64,000 bases of DNA from Deltaproteobacteria bacterium (GCA_020852955.1 JADYZW010000019.1:41308-105307); one strand, 5' to 3'; shown: positions 8,338-17,044, counted from the stretch's first letter. A program made the numbers and translations. Notes: generated by a model not told the origin, from the sequence alone.

Positions 8338-9624
8338 TCACTCGACGTCCGGGACGATCAACGGCACGGCGAGCGCGTCCTCGGACCGCGCGACCACGAC
8401 GGCCGCGGTGATGTCGCCGCTCACGTTGAGCACCGTGCGGCACATGTCGAGCAGGCGGTCCACCCCGAAGATGATGCCGATGCCCTCGGGCGGCACCCCG
8501 ACCGTCGCGAGCACCGGCACGATCAGGGGCAGCGAGCCGCCGGGAACCCCCGCGGTTCCCACGCCCGCGAGGATCGACATCAGCACCACGACCAATTGCG
8601 ACGACAGGCTCAGCTCGACGCCGTAGAATTGCGCCAAGAACAGCACGGTCACCCCCTCGAACAGCGCGGTGCCGTTCTGGTTGGCCGTCGAGCCGAGCGT
8701 GAGCACGAAGTTGGCGATCTCGCGCGGCACGCCGAGGTTGCGCTCGGTGACGGTGAGCGCGAGCGGCAGGGTCGCGTTCGAGGAGCTCGTCGAGAACGCC
8801 GTGATCATCACGGTGCGGATGCGTTGGAAGAAGAGCCGCGGTGACATGCCGCCGAGGACGCGGACGATGAGCGCGTAGGTGCCGAACTGGTGGATCGCCA
8901 GCCCGAGCAGCACCACCGCGACGTAGCTCGCGAGCTGGCGCAGTACGCCGGCGCCGAGCCGGGCGGTGAGCGTGAAGAGGAGGCACGCGACGCCGTAGGG
9001 CGCGAGCCGCATCGCGAGGTCGATCACCTGCATCACGACCGCGTAGAGGCCCTCGAGCACGGCGATCAGCGGGGCGACCGTCTCTCGCGGTGCGAGCGCG
9101 AGCCCGATGCCGAGGATCAACGAGAAGAACATCACCGCCAGCATGTCGCCGTTCACCGCGGCGCGCAGCGGGTTCTCGGGGACGATCGCCAGCACCGCCT
9201 GCAGCCCGACCGGGGCGTCCGCCGGCGTGACGGCCGGGCCGCGGCCCGCGCTCGCCGCCAGGGCGGCCCGCGTTGCCTCGGGAAGCCCCGCTCCGGGCCG
9301 CAGGACGTTCACGAGCGTCAAGCCGATCGCCACCGACAGGCCGGTGGCGAGGATCGTATAGGCGAAGGTCTTGGCGCCGATCCGGCCGAGGCGCCCGAGG
9401 TCGCCGAGGCCGGCGACGCCGAGCACGAGCGCCGAGAACACGAGCGGCAGGACGACCATGAAGATGAGGCGCAGGAAGATGCGCCCGAACGGCTCCGCCA
9501 CGTGGTCGATCGCCCAGGTGAGCCCGGGCGTGCCGCCGGCCGCTACGTTCGCGGCGATGCCCGTCGCGACGCCCATCACGAGCCCGAAGAGGATGCGCCA
9601 GTGTAGCGGCCAGCGTCCGGACAT
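8338..9624 (-). CDS. Dicarboxylate/amino acid:cation symporter (DAACS family)
   Basis: 428-residue secondary transporter of the GltP/DctA/SLC1 type, importing glutamate, aspartate or C4-dicarboxylates with Na+ or H+. The N-terminus WRILFGLVMGVATGIAANV is the first helix. Further on come FLRLIFMVVLPLVFSALVLG, the serine-rich re-entrant loop (TAFSTSSSNATLPL), then TLGSTANQNGTALFEG and the substrate/cation site GVPGGSLPLIVPVLATVG. It ends GVDRLLDMCRTVLNVSGD, as in family members. The ATG at 9624 follows AAGGGG. An in-frame ATG six codons upstream at 9642 also has a GGGAGG site, so the exact start is open. The conserved machinery is complete. Substrate cannot be decided. Confidence 0.92.
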   Translation of the reverse strand: MSGRWPLHWRILFGLVMGVATGIAANVAAGGTPGLTWAIDHVAEPFGRIFLRLIFMVVLPLVFSALVLGVAGLGDLGRLGRIGAKTFAYTILATGLSVAIGLTLVNVLRPGAGLPEATRAALAASAGRGPAVTPADAPVGLQAVLAIVPENPLRAAVNGDMLAVMFFSLILGIGLALAPRETVAPLIAVLEGLYAVVMQVIDLAMRLAPYGVACLLFTLTARLGAGVLRQLASYVAVVLLGLAIHQFGTYALIVRVLGGMSPRLFFQRIRTVMITAFSTSSSNATLPLALTVTERNLGVPREIANFVLTLGSTANQNGTALFEGVTVLFLAQFYGVELSLSSQLVVVLMSILAGVGTAGVPGGSLPLIVPVLATVGVPPEGIGIIFGVDRLLDMCRTVLNVSGDITAAVVVARSEDALAVPLIVPDVE

Positions 9625-9707
9625 GCGCCCGCCCCTTATCATGCGGGGGAGCCTCCCGAGAGAGAGCCCAGTGGCCGCGTGCCCGGAGGGTCCGGTATCA
9701 TCGGCCC

Positions 9708-10799
9708 ATGCAACCAGCCCCCACGTTTCCGGCCCCAGTCCAGGAACTCGTCGCCCAGATCCTCGCCGAGGCCGGTCCTCCCGGCACGCCGCAACAGGAA
9801 CGGTACCTCCGCGAGATCCTCACGACCGTCGTCCGCCTGGTGCGCGACGATGCCTCGACCGGCGACCTCAAGATCATCAACACCGCCCTCAAGGAGATGC
9901 GCTACGCCTTCAAGGTGTTCGCGCCGTACCGGCACGTCCGGAAGGTCAGCGCATTCGGGTCGGCCCGCACCAAGGAGACCTCCGCGGCCTACCGGCAGGC
10001 CAGGGAGTTCGCGGAGCGGATCTGCCGCGAAGGATTCATGGTGCTGACCGGGGCCGGGGGCGGCATCATGCGCGCCTGTCAGGAGGGCTCCGGGCGCGAG
10101 CGCAGTTTCGGGGTCAACATCCGGCTGCCGTGGGAGCAGGGAGCGAACGAGTTCATCGCCCACGACCCGAAGCTCATCACCTTCAAGTACTTCTTCACGC
10201 GCAAGCTGATGTTCATCAAGGAGGCCGACGCGATCGTCCTGTTCCCGGGAGGCTTCGGCACCCACGACGAGGGCTTCGAGTCCTTGACCCTCGTGCAGAC
10301 GGGAAAGTCGCGGCCGCTCCCGATCGTGTTCCTGGACGCGCCCCGTGCGACCTCGTGGAAGACGTGGAAGCGATACGTCGACGACCACCTGCTCCGCCCG
10401 GGGCTCGTCTCCGCCGACGACATGCGCCTCTTTACGGTGACCGACGACATCGACGAAGCCGTCGCCGAGATCCGGGGCTTCTACCGCGTGTATCACTCGT
10501 CGCGATACGTCGGAGATCGCTTCGTGATCCGGCTGAATGCGACGCTTCCGCTTGCCTTGGTCGATCGGCTGAACGAGGAGTTCCGGGACGTCCTCCAGGA
10601 GGGAGCCTTCGAGGTCGCCGAGGCGCTGCCCGAGGAGCGCGGCGAGCCCGAGATCGCGCACCTGCCGCGGCTGGTGTTTCGCTTCAATCGCATGCGGTTC
10701 GGCCGCTTGCGGGCGATGATCGACCTCATCAACCGGGCGGGGCCGGAGCCGACGGTGCTCGCCCCGCCGCAGCACACGGCCGAAGGCGGCTTGGTGTGA
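9708..10799 (+). CDS. LOG family protein (lysine decarboxylase-like fold) with C-terminal extension
   Basis: 363-residue protein whose middle (about residues 80-270) is a Rossmann-like LOG domain: KVSAFGSARTKE, GFMVLTGAGGGIMRACQEG, and the signature PGGFGTHDEGFE. Small LOG proteins (about 190 aa) are cytokinin riboside 5'-monophosphate phosphoribohydrolases. Longer bacterial members such as PpnN act as nucleotide 5'-monophosphate nucleosidases. Here an N-terminal helical segment of ~75 residues and a C-terminal region of ~90 residues (YRVYHSSRYVGDRFVIRLN onward) flank the core, closer to the larger class. AMP/GMP nucleosidase activity is possible but inferred. It diverges from the symporter gene across 83 bp. 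Confidence 0.8.
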   Translation: MQPAPTFPAPVQELVAQILAEAGPPGTPQQERYLREILTTVVRLVRDDASTGDLKIINTALKEMRYAFKVFAPYRHVRKVSAFGSARTKETSAAYRQAREFAERICREGFMVLTGAGGGIMRACQEGSGRERSFGVNIRLPWEQGANEFIAHDPKLITFKYFFTRKLMFIKEADAIVLFPGGFGTHDEGFESLTLVQTGKSRPLPIVFLDAPRATSWKTWKRYVDDHLLRPGLVSADDMRLFTVTDDIDEAVAEIRGFYRVYHSSRYVGDRFVIRLNATLPLALVDRLNEEFRDVLQEGAFEVAEALPEERGEPEIAHLPRLVFRFNRMRFGRLRAMIDLINRAGPEPTVLAPPQHTAEGGLV

Positions 10800-10807
10800 G
10801 CGAGCGG

Positions 10808-10823
10808 GCGCTCAGCTGAGCGC
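10808..10823. repeat. Perfect 16-bp palindrome at a convergent gene junction
   Basis: GCGCTCAGCTGAGCGC lies 9 bp past the LOG gene stop and includes the last codons of the convergent small gene. It may act as a bidirectional terminator or a protein site. It has no loop and no T-run. Confidence 0.35.
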
Positions 10824-11075
10824 GGGCTTCTGATCCGCGAGCTCGCCGTTGGCGGCGAGGAGCGCGCGCAGCAGCTCGGCCAGGGTCAGCACCTCGGCGT
10901 TCACCCGCACGAAGGCCTCGACCGCCTTGAACCACTCGTCGCGCTGCTCGTGCTCACCGAGCGACGGCGTGTCGGGATTCAGATGCACGACTTTGCGCAT
11001 GCCGTCGAGCAGCCCTTCCGAGATGCCGTGGAGATGTCGCGTGATGTCGGTGAACGTGCTGGCGTCGATGACCAT
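10812..11075 (-). CDS. Small hypothetical protein, 87 residues
   Basis: Not recognised. The product is soluble, acidic to neutral and largely helical (MVIDASTFTDITRHLHGIS, then DEWFKAVEAFVRVNAEVLTLAELLRALL), with heptad-like leucines in the last third but no metal or catalytic motif. Amphipathic regularity and third-position GC support a real gene. The ATG is at 11075. It is convergent with the LOG gene, 12 bp apart. The 158 bp upstream, to the alpha/beta hydrolase stop, shows no feature. Confidence 0.6.
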   Translation of the reverse strand: MVIDASTFTDITRHLHGISEGLLDGMRKVVHLNPDTPSLGEHEQRDEWFKAVEAFVRVNAEVLTLAELLRALLAANGELADQKPALS

Positions 11076-11233
11076 CGCTCGATGCGACTAACAAGAACGG
11101 TGCCAGCGCCGGACGCGCGAGACCTCGGGAAACCGCGTACTCCCTCGCGCTCCGGATCGCCGCTTCCGACGGCAAAACTGCGAGACCGTGGGAGCGCATT
11201 GCATCCGTGCGACCGTTCCCGGAGATCGCCGGG

Positions 11234-12022
11234 TCAGGCGCGGGGAGGCTCCAGGGTCGCGTGCAGGAACTCGAACACGTCGCGGTAGATTTCCGCGCCC
11301 CACTGGTGGTGGGTGCCGGGGCGCCAGCGCAGCTCCTTCGGTTCGCGTGCCGCCGCGAAGAGCGTCTCGACGGCGGCGCGCGGGAAGATCGGGTCGTCGA
11401 GCGTGTTCACCATGAGGAACGGACGAGGGGCGATGGCGCTCGCGAAGAAGGCCGGGTCGGTCGCCTCGGCGGCGACCTGCCGGCGCCGCCGGTCTTCCTC
11501 GACCGCGCCGCGCTCCCAGTAGCGCGTGTGCGCGAAGCTCCCGGCGATCACGATGGCCGCCGCCGCGATGCGCGGCTCGCGCGCCGCGAACACCGTGCCG
11601 AGCATGCCCCCGAGGCTGAAGCCTACGTAGCCGATGCGAGCGGCGTCGACGCCGTGCGTGGCGGCCAGGACGTCGACGCCCGCGGCGAGGTCGCCGACGC
11701 TCCGTTCGACGAAGGCCGGCTTGCCGATCAGCCTCCGCCGCACCAGCGGATCGCTCGGCGTCGCCGTGGCGCGCTCGCCGTGCTCGGCGAGATCGAGCGC
11801 GAGCACGGTCCACCCGTGCTTCGCCCAGCGCCGCGCGGGCGCCTGGATGTAGGCGTCCTCCTTGCTGGTGTTGGCCCCGTGTTGGAGCACGACGGCGGGC
11901 GCGGGAGCCCGCGCGTCCGCCGGCTGCCACAGGATCGCCGGCACCTCCGCCCCGCCCGCGCCCGCGAAGCGGATGCGGCGCATCCGCACGCCGCCGTCGA
12001 CCGGCGCGACCTCGGCCGCCAT
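11234..12022 (-). CDS. Alpha/beta hydrolase (dienelactone hydrolase / acyl esterase type)
   Basis: 262-residue serine hydrolase. Oxyanion strand PAVVLQHGANTSKED is near residue 45, the nucleophile elbow is GFSLGGMLG (Ser), the acid lies in NTLDDPIFP and the histidine in RPGTHHQWG, so the triad is complete. Such enzymes cleave esters or lactones. The compact core without a large cap resembles DLH and acetyl-xylan-esterase relatives. No signal peptide is visible, so it is cytoplasmic. The ATG is at 12022. It diverges from coaE with a 47-bp gap that must carry both promoters. Substrate is unknown. Confidence 0.82.
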   Translation of the reverse strand: MAAEVAPVDGGVRMRRIRFAGAGGAEVPAILWQPADARAPAPAVVLQHGANTSKEDAYIQAPARRWAKHGWTVLALDLAEHGERATATPSDPLVRRRLIGKPAFVERSVGDLAAGVDVLAATHGVDAARIGYVGFSLGGMLGTVFAAREPRIAAAAIVIAGSFAHTRYWERGAVEEDRRRRQVAAEATDPAFFASAIAPRPFLMVNTLDDPIFPRAAVETLFAAAREPKELRWRPGTHHQWGAEIYRDVFEFLHATLEPPRA

Positions 12023-12069
12023 GGCCGGGCGTTGTTGCAGAGCGGTTCCACCTGCGCAACAAGAGCGCG

Positions 12070-12675
12070 GTGATCATCGGGCTCACGGGCGGCATCGGAT
12101 CGGGCAAGAGCGTCGTCGCGCGCATGCTGGCGGAGCTCGGCGCCCACGTCATCGACACCGACAAGGTGGGCCACCGCGTCTACGCGCCCGGCAGCGAGGG
12201 GTTCGCGCGCATCGTCGAGACGTTCGGCCGCGCGATCGTCGCTCCGGACGGTACGATCGATCGCAAGAAGCTCGGAGCGATCGTCTTCTCCGACGCCGAA
12301 CGGCGGGGGGCGCTCAATGCGATCGTGCACCCCCTCATCTTCGGCGAGGTCATGCGCGAGATCGCCGAGCGCCGGAACGCGGGCTTTGCGGGGCCCATCG
12401 TGCTCGAGGCGCCGATCCTGGTCGAGGCGAAGGGCGCCGGGATCGTCGATCAGATCTGGGTTGTGACCGCCCCGCCCGACGCCGTGCGTGCCCGCCTCGC
12501 GACCGACCGCGCCATGAGCCGCGCCGAGATCGACGCGCGCGTCGCGGCCCAGCTCGACGACGCCGAACGCCGCCGCCACGCCGACGTCGTCATCGAGAAC
12601 GACGGCGACCTCGCCGGCCTGCGCGCGATCGTCGAGGCGGCCTGGAAGACCGTCCTCGGGGGAGGCCGCCCGTGA
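12070..12675 (+). CDS. coaE: Dephospho-CoA kinase
   Basis: 201-residue P-loop kinase catalysing the last step of coenzyme A synthesis (dephospho-CoA + ATP to CoA). The Walker A is GGIGSGKS at residues 7-14, followed by the family signature GAHVIDTDKVGHRVYAPG and the helical lid IVHPLIFGEV. Length is normal. The start is GTG (MIIGLTGG in the protein). The next gene begins inside the stop codon (GTGA). It is unusual for this housekeeping gene to be coupled to a Rieske oxygenase and a crotonase. The C-terminal HADVVIENDGDLAGL motif is standard for CoaE. Confidence 0.95.
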   Translation: MIIGLTGGIGSGKSVVARMLAELGAHVIDTDKVGHRVYAPGSEGFARIVETFGRAIVAPDGTIDRKKLGAIVFSDAERRGALNAIVHPLIFGEVMREIAERRNAGFAGPIVLEAPILVEAKGAGIVDQIWVVTAPPDAVRARLATDRAMSRAEIDARVAAQLDDAERRRHADVVIENDGDLAGLRAIVEAAWKTVLGGGRP

Positions 12676-13850
12676 GCCCGTTCGTTCTCGACGGGTGCGA
12701 TCTCTCCATGCCCGCGCCCGGGCGACTGCTGCCGCCGCGGACGTTCTTCTCGCCCGCGGTCTTCGACGCCGAGATGACGAGGATCTTCGCGCGCAGCTGG
12801 GTGCATGTCGCGGATCTCGACGAGCTCCGGAACGGCGGCGATTTCGTCGCCGCCGCGATCGGCGCGAGCCCGGTCGTCGTCCTCCGCGGTCACGACGGCG
12901 TCGTGCGCGGCTTCCTGAACGCCTGCCCGCATCGCGGCGCCACCCTCGCCGACGGGCGCGGCAACTGCGGACGGCAGCTCCGCTGTCCGTATCACGCCTG
13001 GAGCTTCGCGACCGATGGGCGACTGGTCGGCGCGTCGTCGCGCGACGAGTTCGCCTGCGACTTCTCGACCGTCGCCCTGCAACCGATCCGTGTCGCGTGC
13101 TGCGGCCCGATGGTGTTCGGCTGTCTCGATTCCGACGCGCCTTCCTTCGAGGAGTGGATCGGCGAGCTGCCGGAAGCGCTCGCCCGCCATGGCGGCGACC
13201 GGCTGGAGCGCGCCTTCGAGTACGCCTACGAGGTCGACGTCAACTGGAAGGTCTACGTCGAGAACGGGCTCGAGGGGTACCACGTCGCCGTCGTCCACGA
13301 CGTGCTGAACGATTTCGTCGAGACGAAGGACGCGCGGCATCACTTCGAGGAGCACGGCAGCTATACGCATGCGTCCATCAAGCCCGAGTATCGGGCGATG
13401 ATTCCCGAGCTTCCGCACCTCTCCGCCGAGGAGCGGGGCCGCGTTCGCTTCGGCCTGGTCTTTCCGAATCTCATCCCGGTCCTGGGGCCGGTAGAGTTTT
13501 CGTATCTGCGCATCGATCCGCTCGGGCCGGAGCGCATCCGTCTCGTAGCGCGGAGCTTCGATTTCGGCGGCGATCAGGCCCTCCTGCGGGACTTTCGGCG
13601 CGACGCCATCGACCGCACCAATCGGCAGGATATCGGCGTCGTGACGCGCGTGCAGCGCGGCCTCCACGCGCACGGGTTCGCGGGCGGGATGCATTCTGCG
13701 TTCCTCGAGAGCCGCATCGGGCACTTCGAGCGCATGGTGAGCCGCGCGCACACCGGCGAGCGGATCTCGCTCGCCCGTCCCGGATCCTTCACGCGCGCGC
13801 AGCTCGTTGCGGAGTGCGCCGGGACCCTGGCGATGCGGGCGACGACATGA
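12672..13850 (+). CDS. Rieske [2Fe-2S] ring-hydroxylating oxygenase, alpha subunit
   Basis: 392-residue non-haem iron oxygenase large subunit. The N-terminal Rieske domain has C85PH87RGAT and C105PYH108AW, binding [2Fe-2S]. The catalytic domain starts near residue 180, with the iron ligands in WKVYVENGLEGYH204VAVVH209. Members hydroxylate or demethylate aromatic rings, carnitine, choline-like quaternary amines or sterols using electrons from a separate reductase, and no reductase or ferredoxin gene lies beside it. The GTG at 12672 overlaps the coaE stop by four bases. An in-frame ATG (MPAPGRLL) 12 codons in is an alternative. The stop overlaps the crotonase ATG. Substrate is not readable. Confidence 0.9.
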   Translation: MSPFVLDGCDLSMPAPGRLLPPRTFFSPAVFDAEMTRIFARSWVHVADLDELRNGGDFVAAAIGASPVVVLRGHDGVVRGFLNACPHRGATLADGRGNCGRQLRCPYHAWSFATDGRLVGASSRDEFACDFSTVALQPIRVACCGPMVFGCLDSDAPSFEEWIGELPEALARHGGDRLERAFEYAYEVDVNWKVYVENGLEGYHVAVVHDVLNDFVETKDARHHFEEHGSYTHASIKPEYRAMIPELPHLSAEERGRVRFGLVFPNLIPVLGPVEFSYLRIDPLGPERIRLVARSFDFGGDQALLRDFRRDAIDRTNRQDIGVVTRVQRGLHAHGFAGGMHSAFLESRIGHFERMVSRAHTGERISLARPGSFTRAQLVAECAGTLAMRATT

Positions 13851-14719
13851 CCGCCCTCCGGACCGAGACCGCGGACGGGGTCCGTTCCATCGTCTTCACG
13901 CGTCCCGACGAGTACAACACCATCACGCCGGCGCTCCGCGACGAGCTCGCGGCGGCCATCGACGCCGCCGACGCGGACCGAGCCGTACGGGTGATCCTGC
14001 TGCGCGCCGAGGGTCCCGCCTTCTGCGCCGGATACGGTCTCGACTGGTCGACGGTCGCTCAGGCGACCGAGGAGGAACGCGAGCGGCGGTGGGACTCCGT
14101 CGGCGACCTCCGTATGATGGGGCGTTTCGTCGAGGTCTACATGAAGCTCTGGTACGCGGCGAAGCCGACGATCGCCGCCGTCCAGGGATGGTGCATCGGC
14201 GGCGGCACCGACATGGTGCTGTGCGCCGACATCGTGATCGCGGGCGAGGGGGCCACGTTCGGCTATCCGCCCGCGCGGGTGTGGGGCACGCCCACGACGG
14301 CGATGTGGGTCTACCGGATGGGGCTCGAGAAGGCGAAGCGCTACCTCCTCACGGGCGACGAGATCCCCGCGCCGGAGGCGGCGCGCATCGGCCTCGTCCT
14401 CGAAGCCGTTCCCGATGCCGAGCTCCAGTCCCGCGCGATGGCGTTCGCCCGCCGCATGGCGCGGCTCCCGACCAATCAGCTCGTGATGCTGAAGCTCCTC
14501 TGCAATCAGACGGCGGAGAACATGGGGCTCACCTCGAGCCGGACGCTCGGCACGCTCTTCGACGGGATCGCACGCCACACCCAGGAGGGGCTCGACTTCG
14601 TGCGTCGTGCGCAGGAGACCGGGTTTCGCGCGGCCGTCCGCGAGCGCGACGATCCCTTCGGCGACTACGGCTCGGGTCCCAGCGCGCGGAGCCGCAAGCC
14701 CCGCTTGCCGAAGGCCTGA
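13847..14719 (+). CDS. Enoyl-CoA hydratase/isomerase family protein (crotonase)
   Basis: 290-residue crotonase-fold protein acting on acyl-CoA thioesters. The first oxyanion-hole segment is EGPAFCAGYGLDWS. The second is AVQGWCIGGGTDMVLCADIVIAG, the usual CIGGG..L..ACD pattern with Thr-Asp inserted. The catalytic Glu positions of classical hydratases are not obvious (FGYPPARVWGTP). It could be a hydratase, isomerase or thioesterase-like member. The C-terminal ~60 residues, ending in a basic tail (SARSRKPRLPKA), are longer than usual. The ATG overlaps the Rieske stop (ATGA), so coaE, the oxygenase and this gene are translationally coupled, which suggests CoA-linked catabolism of the oxygenase product. 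Confidence 0.85.
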   Translation: MTALRTETADGVRSIVFTRPDEYNTITPALRDELAAAIDAADADRAVRVILLRAEGPAFCAGYGLDWSTVAQATEEERERRWDSVGDLRMMGRFVEVYMKLWYAAKPTIAAVQGWCIGGGTDMVLCADIVIAGEGATFGYPPARVWGTPTTAMWVYRMGLEKAKRYLLTGDEIPAPEAARIGLVLEAVPDAELQSRAMAFARRMARLPTNQLVMLKLLCNQTAENMGLTSSRTLGTLFDGIARHTQEGLDFVRRAQETGFRAAVRERDDPFGDYGSGPSARSRKPRLPKA

Positions 14720-14831
14720 CCGCATTGCTCGCCAGGTCCCGGCCGCGAGCGCCAACCGCGCGGCATCTCGGGCCCTACTCGCGCCTCGCGCTCGACGGCC
14801 CGTTGTGGGATAGGCTCCAAGAGCATCTCCC

Positions 14832-16253
14832 ATGACGCTGCACGCCGAGCTCACGCGCGAGATCGACGCAGGTCCTGCCGGACCCCGAGTCGCGGCGTTC
14901 TTCGACCTCGATCGCACGCTGCTCGCGGGCTTCTCGGCGGCCCATTTCATCCGCGAGGACGTGCTCGCCGGCCGCATGAGCGCCAAACACTTCGTGCAGA
15001 CCATGCTCGCGGCGACGCTCTTCCAGCTACGGCAGATCGGGTTCTCCGGCTTCGTGGCGAGCACCATGGAGCGCCTCCGCGACGTCGACGAGGCCGAGCT
15101 CGTCTCGCACGCGGAGCACATGTTCGTCGAGCATCTCGCCGCCGACGTGTACCCGGAAGGGCGCGCGCTCGTGCAGGCGCACCGCCGCCGGGGCCACACG
15201 ATCGCGCTCGTCTCGTCGGCGACGCGGTATCAGATCGAGCCGCTCGCCCGCGATTTCGGCATCGAGCACGTGCTCTGCACGCAACTCGAGGTGAAGAACG
15301 GCAAGCTCACCGGCCGGGTCATCGAGCCGACGTGCTACGGCGAGGGCAAGGCTTCGGCGGCCCGTGCGTTCGCCGCGGCGCGCGGCATCGATCTCGGCGC
15401 GAGCTACTTCTATACCGACAGCGACGAGGACCTGCCGCTGCTCGAGATCGTCGGGAAGCCGCGGCCGACGAACCCCTCGAGCCGCCTCGCCGCGATCGCC
15501 GTCACGCGCGGCTGGCCGATGCATCGCTTCACGAGCCGCGGCACGCCGGGGCCGCTCGAGGTCGTGCGCACCTCGCTCGCGGTCGGCGCGCTCGTGCCGT
15601 CGCTCATGCTCGGGGTGCCCGCCGCCGTGCTGAGCTGGAGCTGGCGGCGCGCGATCAACATCGCGATCACCACCTGGGGCGAGCTCGGGACGGCGTTGGC
15701 CGGCGTCGACGTCGCGGTCGTCGGCGAGGAGCATCTCTGGTCGCATCGACCCGCGGTCTTCATCTTCAACCACCAGAGCGGCATCGACATGCTCGTGCTC
15801 TGCCGGCTGCTCCGCCGCGACATCATCGCGGTCGCGAAACAGGAGGTGCGCCGGAACCCGATCTTCGGACCGGTGTTCGCCGCCGTGGGGACCGTGTTCA
15901 TCGACCGCTTCGACCATGACAAGGCCGTCGCCGCGCTGAAGCCCGTCGTTGAGTCGATCCGCCAGGGGCTTTCGCTGGTCCTCGCGCCGGAAGGGACGCG
16001 CAGCGCCACCGGCCAGCTCGGCCGCTTCAAGAAGGGCGCCTTCCACATGGCGATGGCGGCCGGCGTGCCGATCGTGCCGATCGTGCTCCGCAACACGCTC
16101 GACGCGCTGCCGAAGCACGGGATCATCGTACGACCGGCGACGATCGAGGTCGTCGTACATCCGCCCGTGTCCACGGCCGGCTGGAAGGGCGAGGACATCG
16201 ACCGCCACATCGAGGAGATCCGGAACCTCTACGTCGAGACGCTCGGGGAGTGA
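14832..16253 (+). CDS. HAD-IB phosphatase fused to 1-acylglycerol-3-phosphate acyltransferase (PlsC)
   Basis: 473-residue two-domain protein. Residues ~18-215 are a HAD-IB hydrolase of the SerB/CicA type: the nucleophile motif is DLDRT (25-29), motif II is ALVSSATRY, and the acidic motif is YTDSDEDLPLL. Residues ~245-280 contain hydrophobic helices. From ~285 a PlsC domain carries NHQSGID (313-319, the HX4D catalytic pair) and EGTRS (387-391). Such fusions are known. A plausible role is phosphatidic acid synthesis combined with removal of a phosphate from a lipid intermediate at the inner membrane. The start is an ATG. The 3' end overlaps a convergent gene by 25 bp. Domain calls are firm. The coupling of reactions is inference. 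Confidence 0.92.
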   Translation: MTLHAELTREIDAGPAGPRVAAFFDLDRTLLAGFSAAHFIREDVLAGRMSAKHFVQTMLAATLFQLRQIGFSGFVASTMERLRDVDEAELVSHAEHMFVEHLAADVYPEGRALVQAHRRRGHTIALVSSATRYQIEPLARDFGIEHVLCTQLEVKNGKLTGRVIEPTCYGEGKASAARAFAAARGIDLGASYFYTDSDEDLPLLEIVGKPRPTNPSSRLAAIAVTRGWPMHRFTSRGTPGPLEVVRTSLAVGALVPSLMLGVPAAVLSWSWRRAINIAITTWGELGTALAGVDVAVVGEEHLWSHRPAVFIFNHQSGIDMLVLCRLLRRDIIAVAKQEVRRNPIFGPVFAAVGTVFIDRFDHDKAVAALKPVVESIRQGLSLVLAPEGTRSATGQLGRFKKGAFHMAMAAGVPIVPIVLRNTLDALPKHGIIVRPATIEVVVHPPVSTAGWKGEDIDRHIEEIRNLYVETLGE

Positions 16254-16888
16254 GGTCCGACCGGCGATCCCGAGCGTGCGCGCCGGATCGACCGTCCGAT
16301 GCAAGGGAGGAAGCGCCCGGTCGTCGCGGCGTAGCGGCGATAGCGGTCGCCGTGGACCCGCAGGAGGTAGGGCTCTTCGACCCAGCGCACCTGGAGCTCG
16401 AGCGCCACGACGAGCGCCGCGAACGCCGCCAGCGCCAGCGCATTCGGGGCGAGGAGCACGAGGCCCGCGCTCGCGAACGTCATCCACGTGAAGATGGGGT
16501 GGCGTACGAAGCGGAACGGCCCCTCGGACACCAGCTCCGTCCGCGCCGCCGGATCGACGCCGATGCGCCACGACGCGCCCATCGCGACCTGTGCCCAGAG
16601 GGTGCCGGCGATGCCGACCGTGCTGCAGGCGAGGCCGAGGACGTGGACGAGCCGGCGGTCGACGGCGCCCCACGCGGGCGTCAGGCCCGCGAGCTGGGCG
16701 AGCGGCGCGAGGCCGCTGCCGAGCACGGCGACCCCGAACAGCACGCCGGCCAACCATTCGAGGGAGAGCGGACGTCCCGTGAGCCCGACCCAGCCTGTCG
16801 AACCGGTCCGGCGCCGATGGATGACGGCGCGGAGGCCGAAGGCGAGAACGAGGAAGACGACGTATCCGACGAGCGCAGCGAGCGGCAT
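16229..16888 (-). CDS. Isoprenylcysteine carboxyl methyltransferase-like membrane protein
   Basis: 219-residue integral membrane protein with about five hydrophobic helices (first: MPLAALVGYVVFLVLAFGL). The C-terminal half has the ICMT/PEMT-type SAM-binding signature: LVSEGPFRFVRHPIFTWM, then the paired ...EEPYLLRVHGDRYRRYAATTGRFLP that closes the cofactor pocket. Bacterial members methylate lipids or unknown small molecules and have no prenylated protein to act on. The ATG at 16888 is supported by GGGAGGTCGCTC just before it. The frame is open 75 codons further, but that part is arginine-rich noise. Its 3' end runs 25 bp into the convergent HAD-PlsC gene. Confidence 0.8.
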   Translation of the reverse strand: MPLAALVGYVVFLVLAFGLRAVIHRRRTGSTGWVGLTGRPLSLEWLAGVLFGVAVLGSGLAPLAQLAGLTPAWGAVDRRLVHVLGLACSTVGIAGTLWAQVAMGASWRIGVDPAARTELVSEGPFRFVRHPIFTWMTFASAGLVLLAPNALALAAFAALVVALELQVRWVEEPYLLRVHGDRYRRYAATTGRFLPCIGRSIRRARSGSPVGPHSPSVST

Positions 16889-16930
16889 GAGCGACCTCCC
16901 GGAGTGATGCCTGGTGTATACGAGTAATTG

Positions 16931-17044
16931 CTCGGATTCGGCTACTCGGATTCGGCGGCGCGTCGCGCCTGCGCGCTCGGGGGCGCGGCGCGGCGCGCGG
17001 GCGCGGAGGCGACCGAGCCGTCGGCGGCCGGGGCTCGGATTCGG
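16931..17044. repeat. Three copies of CTCGGATTCGG in a divergent promoter region
   Basis: Exact 11-mers at 16931-16941, 16945-16955 and 17034-17044, all in the same orientation. The first two are 14 bp apart start to start. They lie between the ICMT-like gene and the exported methyltransferase gene, where both promoters must be. They may be operator sites. Confidence 0.4.
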
